Positions 36,924 through 48,649 of a stretch of 64,000 nucleotides of DNA are shown piece after piece. Under the pieces are notes generated by a model that worked only from the letters and a program-made list of their open reading frames with translations, was not told where the DNA came from and did no database searches. This stretch comes from Edaphochlamys debaryana (taxonomy: Eukaryota > Chlorophyta > Chlorophyceae > Chlamydomonadales), in NCBI GenBank assembly GCA_016858145.1, contig JAEHOE010000152.1:186001-250000 (forward strand), read 5' to 3'. Positions within the stretch are counted from its first letter, which is position 1; the number at the start of each line of letters is the position of its first letter. Position numbers and translations under genes: made by a program.

Positions 36924-36928
36924 TTACA
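36924..36928 (-). terminator. Putative poly(A) signal of W2
   Basis: TGTAA on the minus strand, about 750 bases after the W2 stop codon, similar to the spacing for W1. Confidence 0.4.
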
Positions 36929-37678
36929 GTGCCGGCTCGGCCATTCCAGCCGAGCCTTTCCCCGGCATCGGCGAAGCCATCCTCTTGCAGCCGAGCCACC
37001 CCTGCGGCGCCGCCAGCTGCGGCGGCGCACCCGCCCCGCTTCCCACGCTGCGGGGTATTTCCATCTGCCCCCATTCCGGGGGGCCGCCCTCTCGCCCTCC
37101 AAACAATGCGTCATATAGTCCGGCAGTCAGTGTCAATGCTGTGGTGCGGTCATAAGACAGGTATAGACACATTGGAAGACTCGTCAAGCTGCAATCGCTG
37201 CACACACACCCGTCCGCCTGCCCCAAAACCAGGCAACCCGACCCTGACCCCCGAGGCCGCGCCAAGTGGCCAGCCTGTAGATCCACACACCCTCTGCCGA
37301 TGCCCCCCTGCCAGCCGACCCTCCCAAAGCGGAGCCGGGACCGCTGCTTTCAGACTCAGCAGTCGCCACGCCAATCCCTCAGCTCTACGCCGCAACCCGC
37401 ACGTATCTGCGCGGAAGGTGAGAGGGGGCCCGGAGCCGCACAGAAAGCGAGCTGCGTGGTAATGAAGAAGCTCATGAGCCCAGACTCCAGAGCACAAACG
37501 GAGCCCCTGTCCTCCGTGCCACATGCCAGGACCCCAACTTCCGCCCACACGGAATGCGCTTCAGGCCGGGCATGAGAGCCCCTCCAAGGCCGGTCGGCGG
37601 TCACCCAGGCTGCCTGACCCGCGCCCGCTGAGGCCCTCACCCGGCTGCGGGCGGGCGGTGCGTGCGCCCCCTGCGCGC

Positions 37679-40600
37679 CTAGAGGTGGCGGCGGTGGCCC
37701 CTGCGGCGGTGGTGGTGGTGGTGGTGGGAGGGCGCCACTTCCATGGGGGGAGGCGCGTAGTCGTAGTCAGCATAGGGCGGGGGCGACTCGAATGGCGGCG
37801 GGGGAGGCCTGGGGAGGGGCAGGGGAGGGGGGGGACAGTGAGGGCCGCGCCTTGAGCCTTGTCCGGCCCCAACCCGGGCCCAGGCGCCTGCACGAGCGAG
37901 GCCGTCACCGAAACGTCGTGGGCCCCAGCGGGCCTGCGGGAGCCCTGCGGCGGTCCCCAAGCAGCCCGCGCCCCTGCCCCCGTGCTCCGTGGCACGGACC
38001 CAGGCCCCACCCAGCGCCCAGCGCCCACTGCCCATGGCTCATCGTCAGCGCTGCTCACCGCTTCTTCTTGCCGGTGGTCGGGGGCGGAGAGGCCACCACG
38101 ACCGGGGTGCCGGGCGGGGGCGGCGGGGGGGAGCGGATGATGGGGCGGAGGGGGGAGCCGGGGATGGTCGGGAAGTTGGGGTTGCGGGGGCTGCGCGGAG
38201 GCGGAGGTGGGGAGCGGTTGAGGACGGGCGACGGGGGGGGCGGCGGGCTGCGGCTCGGGATGGCGGGGTCCTGGGGGAGGCCGGGGATACCCGGGGAGCC
38301 GGGGGAGCGCGGCGGGGGTGGGGAGCGCGGCGAGGGAGGGGAGCGCGGCGGGGGCGGGGAGCGCATGGTGACGGGGCTGCGGGGCGGCGGCGACTGGGCG
38401 CCGGGGGTGGCGGGGTCGGCGGGCACCGCCGGGCTGGCGGGGACGGTGGGGGTGCGGGGCGAGCGGGGCGGCGGCCGCGGCGGGGGCGGGGAGCGCACGG
38501 TGGCGGGAGAGCTGGGGCGCGCGGGGCTGCGGGGGTTGGAGGGGCTGCGGGGTGGGGAGGGGCTGCGGGGCTCACGGGGCGGCGGGCGGGGAGAGGGGGG
38601 GTTGCGTGGCGGCGGGCGGGGAGAGGGGGGCTTGCGAGGCGGGGGCCGGGGCGAGGGCGGGTTGCGGGAGGGCGGCGGGGAGTCGATGTCACTCGGCTGA
38701 TCCGGCTGCGGCGGCTCGTCCGGTTGCTGCTCCGGGGCTGTGGGGTCCGCGGGCTGGTTGGGGAAGACGGGGCTGCGGGGGTTGCGGGGCGGAGGCCGGG
38801 GCGGCGGAGACTTGCGGAGCGGCGGAGGCGAGTCCTCGGGCCACCCCGGCCATCCGGGGAGCTGGGGCACGCCGGGGACGGCGGGGATGGTGGGGGTGCG
38901 GGGCCGGCGGGGCGGCGAGCGGGCGGGGGTGAGGGGGAGGGTGGGCCAGTCCGGGTACGCGGGGCGGCGGGGGGGCGGCGAGGAGATGTCGGGGGAGGGC
39001 GGGGGGATCATGCTGGCGGGCCTGAGGGGGGATGGGGTGAGCAGGGGCAGGAAGGGAGGGAAGGGTTCAGGAGAGGAATACGCCGGGGCACGCTGACCCC
39101 TCGCCCAACCGCGCCCACACACAATTGTTGCAGACCGCGGAGGCTCCAACTCTCCGTCCCCAGCTTTGCATAGGCCAAGCTTGTCCTTCCGGCCCTTCGG
39201 ACCCCGCGTCGGACCGCCCGGAAGCCCAGCCTCCCCGGGGAGTCCCCTCAAGTCTAGTCCCTCCCCTCTCCTCTCTGTCCCGCACCTGAGGCCACGCTTG
39301 AAGTCGTAAATTATGCCCGACAGAATCTGGGGCAAGGGGCGGGTGGGGGCAGGGAGCTTAGCTGCCTGCCGCTCAAGCCCAGCTCGGACCCGGACCAGCC
39401 GTGAGCGCCGGCCACCTCCTCCGCCCCAACTCCTCCGCCAGCAACCCACCCTGGCATCCTTGGCAGAATGCCCCCGCCCCCCCCCTCCCGCCCTCCCTTG
39501 CCTCCCCACGCACCGCCCCCCGGCCCCCGGCCCCCTCCCCCCCTCACCTCGTGGTAGCCCTTGAGGTTGGGCTGCGCGAAGCCGCTGCCCAGCCACACCA
39601 CCACGCCGTCCCCCAGCGCCCACATCCAGGCACTGGCCACGTGCTTCTTGAGCCCCGGCATGAAGCCATAGTAGATGGCGCCGGAGCCGGGGCACATGAG
39701 CACCGACAGCTCCTCGTCGATCTTGACCTGCGGGGGGGCGGGATGGGGTGGGGATGAGGAGGTGTTTGTTTCTCGAGCGGGACAGGATGGTGGGCGTGCT
39801 GATTTTGCAACACGCGGCTGCGCCCAGGCCAGGCCAGGGGTGGCCCAGGCGAGGCTCAGGCGAGGCCCCAGGGAGGCGCCCCAGCCGCCGCGCCCCACCT
39901 TGATGTCCTTTGAGATGTTGCCCAGCGAGAAGAAGCTGGTCTGGCGGTAGGCCAGGAACTCCCCCGTCACGGGCGAGGCCACGCAGCCCGAGGGCCGCCC
40001 GATGACCGCGTCGATGAGCGGGATGAACGAGTTGCCGCCCGCCTCGTTGAGTCCGTCCAGCAGCGCCAGCACGCCCCCGCCGCTGACAAAGTCCACCAGG
40101 GCCTTGCGCTTCGTGGAGCTGCCGCCCAGGCCCTGGGGGTGGGGTGGGGTGGGGTGGGGGTGGGGTGGGGGTGGGGGGCATACGGTTTAACACCTCCGCG
40201 GCCGCTGCGGGTCCCTTGCGCCTTGTGCTGGGCCCCGGGACCCCCAGGCCTGCGCCGCGCCGGCACCCGCGGCATAACTTCCCAGCTCCGTCCCCACAAC
40301 CCCCGGCCCCAGCGGGCTCCTGCCGCCCCGCTCCCCGAGCTGCTGCAGAGCGGGGTGCCGGGGCGCTGGCGGCCCTGGGGCGGCAGCCACCGCCCACGCA
40401 GCTGCCCGCCCTTCCCACAGCTGCCAGCAGTGGAGCCCCCCCCCCCCCCCCGGGCCCCAGGGCGCCGCGGCGCACCTCCGTGGTCCAGTAGGAGGCCTTG
40501 TTGCCCGGGATGACGTAAGCCGCCACCTCAGCCAGCTGCGAGGCCGAGGGCTGGTTCGACATGTACGACACGTGCCTGGGGGGGGCAGGGGGGGGCAGGG

Positions 40601-42171
40601 CGGGTGCGGAGAGGTCAGGCGGGAGGGGCCGAGGTGGGGCACTCCGGGGTATTCTGTGGGGCCGTGGATGGGAGGGACGCAGCTCAATGACGCCAGGCGG
40701 GGGGCAACGACAGACGGATGAAGCGGCGCTGGCGCGGTGCGGTGCGGTGCAGTGCAGTGAGGTGCAGTGCGGTTCCGTGGCTGCGGGGGCAGGAGCCTTC
40801 GTCCCGGGGCCGCACGCTGCACGCCGGCCCCAAGGTCGTCCAGGGCCCCTCCGCCCAAGCTGCTGCGGGCGTGGCCAGCGCCTTGCTCCCAGCGTTCCCC
40901 CGCCGCCTGCCGCTCCGCCGCCACCGGGGGGCGTCGAAGACACCCAGTGCCCCTCGCGTGCCGCCCCATGTGAGGAAGCCCGGTAAGGAGCCCACGCGTC
41001 AGCCCTCAGCGCCCCCCGCTGGCCGCATCTTCCCCCGCCGCAGCCAAATCCTCGCCACGCACTCCTCCCTTCACACCCTTGCTGCCCCCACCCCTCGGCC
41101 CTGCCCCCCGCCCCGTCCTTCCTTGCCCTCATCGCCTCCCGCCTGCCCCCTTTCGCGCTCCCCCAGCCCGTTCCTCATCCACCCCTAGCCCCTTCCCGTT
41201 CGTCCTTTTCCCTCCCATTCCTCCCCCTCCTCGCCAACCCCGCCCCACCCCGGGTTCTGGAACTGGATCGTGTCGTAGATCAGCGCCGCCCGCAGCTGGC
41301 TCGTCACAACCGCCAGGTCGTTGTAGATGATCACGTCCGTGACCACTGGAGGGGGGGCAGGCAGGGCAGTTGGGGTTTCAGGTGGGGAGTACGGACGGTG
41401 TTTACCGGTACGGTAGGGGGGCCGCTTGCAGGGGCCGGTGGGGGGCAGCCGGGGTGTTCACGGGGTCGCTCGCTCTCGCTAGACAGGTGGCGGGAGAGCA
41501 CCGGACGGCAGGGCGCAATGCTGGCCTGGACGCCGCCGTCTCGGTGTGGGGAACTGGGGGTGCGCCTCAAGAGTCCACGTCCCGCCCCTTGTCCCCTCTC
41601 CCATGCGGCACCCTCCTCCCGACCCGAGCCCCTTGCGACTGAGCATTCCCATCTGGGCTTTGCCTCAGGCCCATCGCTCAGCTCCCCTTGGCGGTTGGGG
41701 CGTGCGGGGGCTGACACTCCGGCCCTGGCTCCGGGGGCGCACCTGGGCCGGAGGTGACCTCCCGGGCGATACCGTTGCACCAGCCGAAGTCCGAGCAGAT
41801 GCGCAGACCGTCACATTCGCAGTCGTCTCCGCACATGCTCTCGCCGCCTGGGTTCGTGGACTCATCCCACGCGTAGCTCGCGCTCTTGGTGCACGCTGCG
41901 GCAGGCAGCCATCGGGTATGTTAGAGCTGTGTCACATTTAACCGCCGTCGCGACGCATAAGGGCCGCCCCGTCAGCCAAGCCAGCCAGCCAAGCGAAGGC
42001 TGGCATTGCATCATCAGAGGGCCAGCGGAGGAGACGGTAGGACGCAAGGCGGTGTGCAAGCCCGCCCGCAATCCCCAGCGCGTACACTAGTGTCCTCGAC
42101 GCACCGGCATCTGCTCGTGCCAATGCACATAATGCCACCACCAGGCTGGCGAGCACAAGTGCTCGCGCCAT
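37679..42171 (-). CDS. W2: secreted Cys-module, GATase-like, Ser-Pro-rich protein
   Basis: Intact paralogue of W1. Exons: 42171-42105, 41895-41743, 41345-41249, 40575-40476, 40132-39899, 39727-39548, 39326-39286, 39021-38059, 37808-37679; 654 residues in frame. Residues 1-22 are a signal peptide (MARALVLASLVVALCALARA; an ATG three codons upstream is also possible). Exon 2 (23-73) is a cysteine-rich module with CGDDCECDGLRICSDFGWC, absent from W1 and W3. Residues about 74-290 are the GATase-like domain, with VSGGGVLALLDG and GDGVVVWLGSGF aligning to W1. Residues 291-611 are a hydroxyproline-type stalk of SPPPRPPPR repeats. The last exon gives YADYDYAPPP, six His and RRRGHRRHL, nearly identical to W1. 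Likely a wall or extracellular-matrix glycoprotein. Catalytic residues of true amidotransferases are not evident. Confidence 0.86.
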
Positions 42172-45021
42172 CGTTTGCACCTGCGGACCCCGAGCAACCG
42201 GCCACCGTCAAGCTCAAGTTCGCGGCCCGAGCGAGTCACTTATACGTAGGCCTATGTGATCGGAATCGATAAGCGTGGGTTGGGGTTCTCCTAGGCGCGA
42301 CGGCCCTCCATTCCCCTTTAGCAACTCGCGACGTTGCTCGCGTTTCAACAGCCTAATCCGCCTACTGGACGCACCCGGCAAGAGGAAAGGGTCTACGTAG
42401 CTTGGAAAGCAGTGTCAAAGCCGGTAAGCGGCGCTTGCGTTGCTTGCTGCAAGCAGGCCGCTTGCCCATGCGCAATGGCGGGCGGGCGGCTGTCTGGTGG
42501 CCTGTAGTCGCACATTGCGCGCGCGTTTTGATGTGACGGCGCCTATGCCATGGCAAGGTCGCGCTGCGCTGGCGACGTGCGGGGGGCCGGCGCGCGAGCG
42601 CATCGCCTAGCAGCCCGTCACGCCAGGCAGTCGCGCGACGTTACACCGCGAAATGCATAGCTTGCAACGTTGCATACTCAAATCCCTGGTATGCCGGGCT
42701 GATGGCGGAGTTCGAGAGGTGGGCGCCCGTTGAGCTCAAAAAGGCGGCAGGCGGCAGCTGCTCAGCAAGCCAGAGGCCGAGTCCTGGGCTCCCGGCCACG
42801 TGCCAAGCTGCATGGCTGCTGCGCTGCCGACGCTCCGACCCTCCCCTGCATTGCTGCCACCCGGGCTTGGCACCCTGCTGCTGGCAGGACGTGGAGCCGA
42901 GCAAGCCCCTCACCGCCACGCACGCAGACGCGGCCCTGCGATGACTTCCACTGGATATCACTGAGCGCCCAACAGCCCCTGAGCGCTTCCTCCTCGGATC
43001 CCGCGTACATGCGCACAGCCCGGGATTCTGCCGCACTCCCGCACAAACCCGGGAGCATGGGCCATGGGCCAGTAGCCTGACCGTTCGTAGATCCTTGCAT
43101 GTCCACTTCCCAAACATCCCTGATCCGCACCTTCCCCCAACCAGGTGTAACAGACGCCTCACTGCCTCACCACGATGAGACTGACGGTCTCCGGGGGGAC
43201 GCGTGCGGCGCTGGGAAGGCGAGTCGGCTCCGAAGTAGCGTGGCCAGAAAGGGCCGGCTCCGGAGACCCGCCGCTAGACATGAGTGCGAGAAGAGTATTG
43301 AAGAGTATGGCTACCGGAGGGAATCGGACCCCCACTAGTGGTAAGCCCCCACTAGCCGCCCAGCGCAGCGCCCAAGTGCGTAAAAGTGCCGTACACGTGT
43401 GGGTTTCACCCCTTGAGACCCCCCAGCATCCCCCCCGATCCCCCCTCTGTCGGGAACCGTGGGCAATGCTGTAGGACGTCTCCTACACCAGGCCCCGCCA
43501 CACCGCAGGCGTAGCGCACACAGGCCTCACTCCTCCTCACTGCAAAGCAGACATTTACGGCAGAGGGCCGCGCCCCAATCTCCACCATCTCCAGTGGGGA
43601 GTGCCCACCGGAGGGATAGAGCGCGCAGCGAAGCTACGCCCAACAGCGCTTACGAGCGAAGCTCCCCTCCCGCAGGCAGCGGCATACCGCCCCCCCCAGG
43701 GACTGGGCTAAATGCACTTGCTCTGGAGGATCTTCTCGTGGACTCCTGCGCAGGCCGCGTGTCCGGTGGTGCTTCTGGCGTGGTGCGATGGTCGGCCGCG
43801 AATGTTCGGCGCTCGCTGGAGACTCCCCGCTTCCCGGAGCTGCCTAGGAATGACGCGAGGAGAGCGGTCTGCTAGACTTGGCCTTTGGGCCCGACTTTTA
43901 GCTGTGGGCGCTGTGCTCGCCCCGGCCCGCCTTTCTCGGGGGTCTTCCCCCGTGGTCTCTTTCGGGAGCTTCGGCTGCCCGCTTCTCGTGGGGGTTTGCG
44001 CCTGGCTGTGCGCCCCCCCCGGTCCTGTGCTGCGAGTAGGTGGTCGGTCTGGCGGTGATTGAACTTTGGAGCTTGGCTTCGGTGGTGCGGGTGTGGACAT
44101 GGCAGGGCTTCGGCCCTGGACTCGGCTTCGGCCTGCTGATTCTTTCCCCGCGTCCCGCGTGGGCCGGGTGTCTCAATTCTTTGGCTTGGTTGGAGTAGGT
44201 GGCGACTCGGAAGTGGACGATCCCTTAGGGAACGCCTGGGGTCGGGGGAAGTTGACTCTCTCCCCCTTATGCGGGGCCGGCAGCTCGTCTGCCCGCTGGC
44301 CGCAACCCTGTAATGCGTCATTCCTAAATGCACGGAGGTATGGCTAGTAACAAGGGTGCCTGTCCTCCTCATGACAGGGAAAGGGGCTGAGCCCCAAACC
44401 CCGCGAGGCCGGGCAGCACTGGAGCCGCGCACTCGAGCACTGAGCCCCACAGCGCCCAAATCAGCACGCCATCACTGGAGAATCCACGGCCCTCCACTGC
44501 CACCCCACCCCCACGGCTTTTATGAATCCATGTCATTGGCCCAGCCGGCCAGAGGCAGGCGTAACAGCAATGAAGCCCCGACTGCAGATGCAGATGACTG
44601 TATACCATAGAATACCCTGCATTTGGAATAGCCCTTTTCGTGAGGGACATCACCCCCACGCACATGCCTCCCGTCGCCGCCACTGCACGTTGCCTATTTG
44701 ACGTCCAATCTGACCAGCAAGAATAGCATGGAGGGCCCTGGCCTTAAAACGCACATGCAGGTGTGCCCCTCCTGCAGCGACTGCGCAGCGCGTAAGAGTG
44801 TTAGATAATGAATGCCTTCACTTCAGTACCCAGCCCGGCCACAAGGGACTTCTGCCCGACACCACTCAATGAACCGAACGCAGCAGCTCTCCCCGTCGAC
44901 TTGATCTGCTGCTGCTTATGCCCTCCTGCGGGTGCGGGAACCCCCGCCACTGTACAACCAACCTCCCATCCAGCCTGCAATTCACCGCAACCCTGCCGCT
45001 TCACACCTGCCATTCTTATCC
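42172..45021. other. Intergenic region, W2 promoter and W3 3' UTR
   Basis: No gene recognised in 2.85 kb. The segment 43400-44400 has a different composition (lower C-run content, repeated ctTCGGcc-type words) and could be a decayed transposable element, but I see no reverse transcriptase, transposase or clear terminal repeats. Confidence 0.45.
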
Positions 45022-48000
45022 CTACGGCTCGGCCTCCCCCGGCGGTGGCCAGAAGTAGTCCCAAGGCGGAGGCGTGGAATCCTCGCTTGACGCCGCCATC
45101 TGCCGGGTCAGGGCGCCGCACGCACAGGCAGCAGCATCGCAACAAGGGGAGGCGGGGAGAGGGTGCCTCAGCAGGAGGAGTTGGGGGCTGCAAGGACCCC
45201 TGGTGCGGTTTGGTGCTGCCAGGCCCACCGCCCCGATCCCGCTGCCAACCGCGATTGCGGGTGCCTCTCAAGCCCTCTCGCCTCCGGCTATGTGCGCCTC
45301 ACCCCAAGCCGCCCCCGCCCCACCTGCCGTACGTCGTACACGCTCATGACCCCCGCACCGCCGCACTCGCGCGGGGGCTGCAGGGGCGGGACCTGGGTCG
45401 CCTGCACGGGGCAGGGCTCGCAGCCCGGGCCGGCCAGGTCGGGTGGGGGCAGCGCGCTGAGTCCGAAGCAGCTGCGGCGGAAGGGGGGGGCAGCGGGGGG
45501 AAGGAGGTGGAGGGAGGGGCGTGAGGCGCTGGGCAGGCAGCTGCCGGCTCCCTCGCCGCTACACCGTACGAAGGACCCGGGCAAACCGTGGAGCAGGGCG
45601 CAGCGGGGGCGAGTGCTGGACGGAGAGATACGAGCTCAGAAGGAGACAAGACGCGGCACACTGCAAACCGTACATCCCACCCCTGCCCCTGCAACCCCTT
45701 CCCTCTCCACGCTCACGAGCGGCCGTCGCTGACCCCCAGGAAGGGCAGCGCCGCGTCCCCCACCGCCCGCGCGCACGCCTCCATGCTGAAGCCCGCGGGC
45801 TGCGCGGCGCTGGCGGAGGGCAGGGGCCGCGCGGGGAAGAGGCGGAGGCGCAGCGGGCCGCGGAAGCGGAAGCAGCCGGGCAGCGGCGGCAGGACTGGGG
45901 GGTTGGGGCGCACACGGGGGGTGGAATGGCCTTAGGGGAGCGGCAGGGACTGGGCTGGCGCCCGGGCCGCACCGCAGAGCAGCGCGCGGGGCTGTGGGTC
46001 GCGCCTGGGGGCGGGGGAGTGTGCGAGGGTCGGCTCGCGCTTACCAGGGGGGGGCGCGCTGACGTAGGCGGGGGGCGACGGAGGCGGAGCGTACAAGGGC
46101 ACGGGGGACGGCATGCTGCCGTAGGGTCCGCCGTAGGGCGGTGGCGGACTGCCGTAGCCGTAGCCGTACCAGGGCGGCGGCGGACTGCCGTAGCCGTAGC
46201 CGTACCGGGGCGGCGGCGCGCCGTAGTATCCGGGCATGGGGCTGCCGTACACAGGCGCGGGGCTGGGCTGGTACGCCGCGGGCGGAGACGCCTCGGGATG
46301 GCCGTCCACCGGGGCTGAGGCAGGGCAGCATTCGGGTCACAGTTGGTGATGGCCTGCGCCCGCAACAGCGCATGCATTCCCCCTTCCCCGCCTTGATTCA
46401 GGCATCAACACCATCGCGCCTGCGCTTGGCTATCCCCGTGTGGCCCAGTCCCGAACCCAGATCGCATCAACCCCAGGGTTCCCACCCGGCAGCGGCAGGG
46501 CCGTGGCGGCCGCCGCCAGCACTGCGAGCCACTCGGGCGCCGATGCGGGGTCCGGCACGCCCACCCAGAACAGCCGCCCGCGGCCCAGCGCCCAGCCCCA
46601 GGCAGCGGCCACTGCGTGCGGCTGCGCGGGGTCGCGCGCCTGGAACCAGGGCAACGGGCCGGCGGGGCCTGGGGGGTTGGGGAGGAGGAGGGGAGAGGAG
46701 GTCGGGAGAGGAGGCGGGGGCGGGGTGAGTTCGGGCTGGGGCTTGCGTCGGCTTGGGGAGCGGAAAGGAGCTGGGGGTGTGGGTGGTGCGCAGGGGGTGA
46801 TCGTGGCCCCAGCGGCACCCACCCACCTCCCTCGTCGCAGGTGAGGAAGGCCACATCACCGGACTGCGGGGTGCGGTCAGGAGCCCGGGCGGTCGGAGCG
46901 TTAGGCCGAGGAGCACAGGCCGAGACCGGGACACAGGGGCAGGTCGCCTCGGGGTCCCTGGAAAGCAACCGCTGCGCCTGCTTGCCCTGCCGCCCTGCCT
47001 GCCTCTGGGCAGCCTCCCAGCCTTCTCCCTTCCCCCCTGCCCCTCGCCCCCTGGCCCCCCCCCCCGCCCCACCTCCAGCTGCTCGGCGCTGACCGTGACC
47101 ATCTCGAGTCCCTCCACCAGGGGGAGGAAGGCCGCCCCGTCCACCCCCTCCCCCGCGCCCGCCTGCACCAGCGGCGGCAGCTCCTGGCCCCCCCCGTACC
47201 ACGTCACGCCCGAGCCCTCGGCCGAGTGCCCCGGGTCCAGGGCCCGGCAGCCCGGGTCCCGGCGCAGCAGAGCCGCCAGCACCGCCAGCGCCCCCGCCGC
47301 CCGCGCGTCCCCCCGCCCCCCCATCAGCACCAGGCTGCCGCCCCGCGACACGAAGGAGCGCAGCGCTGCGGCGGCGGGGCCGGAGGGGTCGGAGAGGCCC
47401 TCGGCGGCAGCGTAGGACTCCTGTGGGGAGCGGGGAGGAAGGGGGGGGGTGCGGGGACAGGGGTGATATTGGAGGGGGGGAGGTGCGGGGCAGGGGACGA
47501 GGACGGTGGGTATGGTGGGGCCGGTGGGGAGGGGAGATGGGGACTGGGAAGGAGGCTGGGCTGCAGGGGCGTAATGGGTCAATGCCCGTGGGCCGGTGCG
47601 GGTGAGCGGCAGCGTTGCGCGCGCCGGCCCCCCGCCCCCAGGCCGCAGCAATCCGCCCCCCACCCCCCCACCCACCCCCGCCCGCCCTCTCCTGCTTGCC
47701 TGGGGCGGCACGATGTAGGCCGAGGGCCACACCGCGTGGGTGGCCAGCAGCTGCGAGGGCTGCTCGCTGACCATGGCCAGGTAGAGGGGGGGCACCTCGA
47801 GCGTCTCCCTAGGGGAGTTAAGGAGCGCAGAGGGGAAGGGAGGTGCAGAGGGGGCAGGGGTGTGGAGGCCGGGGCGGAGCACGTGGACAACGAGGGTGGG
47901 GGCAGGGGGGACAGGGGCAGCGGCCGAGGTCGCATGAGACGTGACCGAGGGACGACAACAGACGTGACCTTCCGTGGCTCTTCCACGGCGCCTTCAACCA

Positions 48001-48649
48001 GCTGTGCGCCCAGCGGCAGGCGCTGAGCGGCTGGGCCCGCTGCGGGGGCTGCTGCGACGGCTGCACGCGAGGGAAGCAGCTGGAGGTTGAGGCGGAGCCG
48101 GAGCACGGGGGCGGCGAGCGGGGGGAGGCGGAGGACTAGGGACTAGGGACTAGGGACTAGGGACTGAGGGCTGGGGGCTGGGGGCTGGGGGCTGGGGGCT
48201 GGGGGCTGGGGGCTGGGGGCTGGCGGCTGGGGCGGCTGGGGGCTGGGCTGGGCTTGCACACCACATCGCGTCCCGCACCCGCAACTGCATACCTAGGTTG
48301 CCAAAGGTCCCACGCTCTCACCACATCCAGGAGAAGCCGAGCAGAAGGCCCTCTGGTGACTCCGGGTCAGCGACTACATCGGGGTTCGCGTAGAGTATAG
48401 CGAGCGGTCGTGTTGATGACACGAAGCCTGCTGTGAGGGCGGGGGTGGGGAGCCCTTAAGAGGCGAGTATGGAGCGGCGTGGTACCCCAGCAGCCATGTC
48501 GTCCGGGACCCCGCGGAGAACCAAGAAAGCTGCCCGGGCAAACTTGGCGACCTACTGGATGATGCTGTTGCTTGCACAACATAAGTGCACAACAGCGCAA
48601 AGGCGACTGTTCTCGCGGCTAATGAACAGCCTGATCGACAGCGCTCCAT
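45022..48649 (-). CDS. W3: secreted GATase-like protein with C-terminal WSC domain
   Basis: Third paralogue. Exons: 48649-48556, 48427-48322, 47808-47700, 47420-47073, 46863-46827, 46668-46486, 46314-46045, 45894-45717, 45471-45324, 45099-45022; 516 residues in frame. Exon 1 gives a signal peptide (MERC, then a hydrophobic core ending VVQATA). Residues 32-295 match W1/W2: LAILYANPDVVADPE, LRSFVSRGGSLVLMGG, VAFLTCDEGG and WALGRGRLFWVGV. Residues about 295-382 are a Tyr/Gly/Pro linker with YGYGYGSPPPP repeats. Residues about 385-490 look like a WSC domain (PF01822), a carbohydrate-binding module: PGCFRF, FSMEACARAV, FLGVSDGRSCFG, GCEPCP, ECGGAGVMSVYDV. Only six of the usual eight cysteines are present. 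The intron 47421-47699 has a GC donor (CAG/GCAAGC). The end (PPPWDYFWPPPGEAEP) lacks the His/Arg tail. Likely an extracellular glycan-associated protein. Confidence 0.85.
47945..48139 (+). CDS. Antisense Cys-rich exon-like frame inside a W3 intron
   Basis: Within the 513-base W3 intron 47809-48321, but on the opposite strand, an open frame of 64 codons ends at TAG 48137-48139. It reads LPWLFHGAFNQLCAQRQ, then CGGCCDGC, then an acidic tail. All but two codons over the last 55 end in G or C, while first and second positions are varied, which is the signature of real exons here. There is no ATG; a possible acceptor (ACAACAG) lies at 47955-47961. It may be the 3' exon of an unseen gene or a captured exon fragment. 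Confidence 0.3.
   Translation, partial: PRDDNRRDLPWLFHGAFNQLCAQRQALSGWARCGGCCDGCTRGKQLEVEAEPEHGGGERGEAED
48132..48240 (+). repeat. Heptamer minisatellite, GGGACTA then GGGGGCT
   Basis: About four to five GGGACTA units pass directly into about nine GGGGGCT units, both with a 7-base period. Lies in the W3 intron, just after the antisense frame. Confidence 0.9.

Larger units (their letters stand above)
35057..37678. other. Intergenic region, convergent DUF506-2 and W2 3' ends
   Basis: No coding exon recognised in 2.6 kb. Plus-strand TGTAA occurs at 36024-36028 and 36284-36288, each within the same 15-base string TGTAACACAACCTGC. TTACA at 36924-36928 suits W2 on the minus strand. Confidence 0.6.

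Noticed and set aside
38055..41132. A single 1025-codon minus-strand frame across W2
   Set aside because: It reads through introns with C-run acceptors; splicing gives phase-consistent exons that align with W1 and W3, so the continuous frame is not the gene.
43290..43390. Minus-strand string with a box-B-like GGTCCGATTCC and CCGGTAGCC, resembling a tRNA 3' half or tRNA-derived SINE
   Set aside because: The T-loop lacks the invariant TTC, no cloverleaf or matching acceptor stem could be folded, and no second copy was found.
43845..44326. 12-base inverted repeat TAGGAATGACGC flanking about 460 bases, suggestive of a MITE
   Set aside because: An inverted match of this length within 500 bases is expected a couple of times by chance in 64 kb, and there is no target-site duplication or second copy seen.
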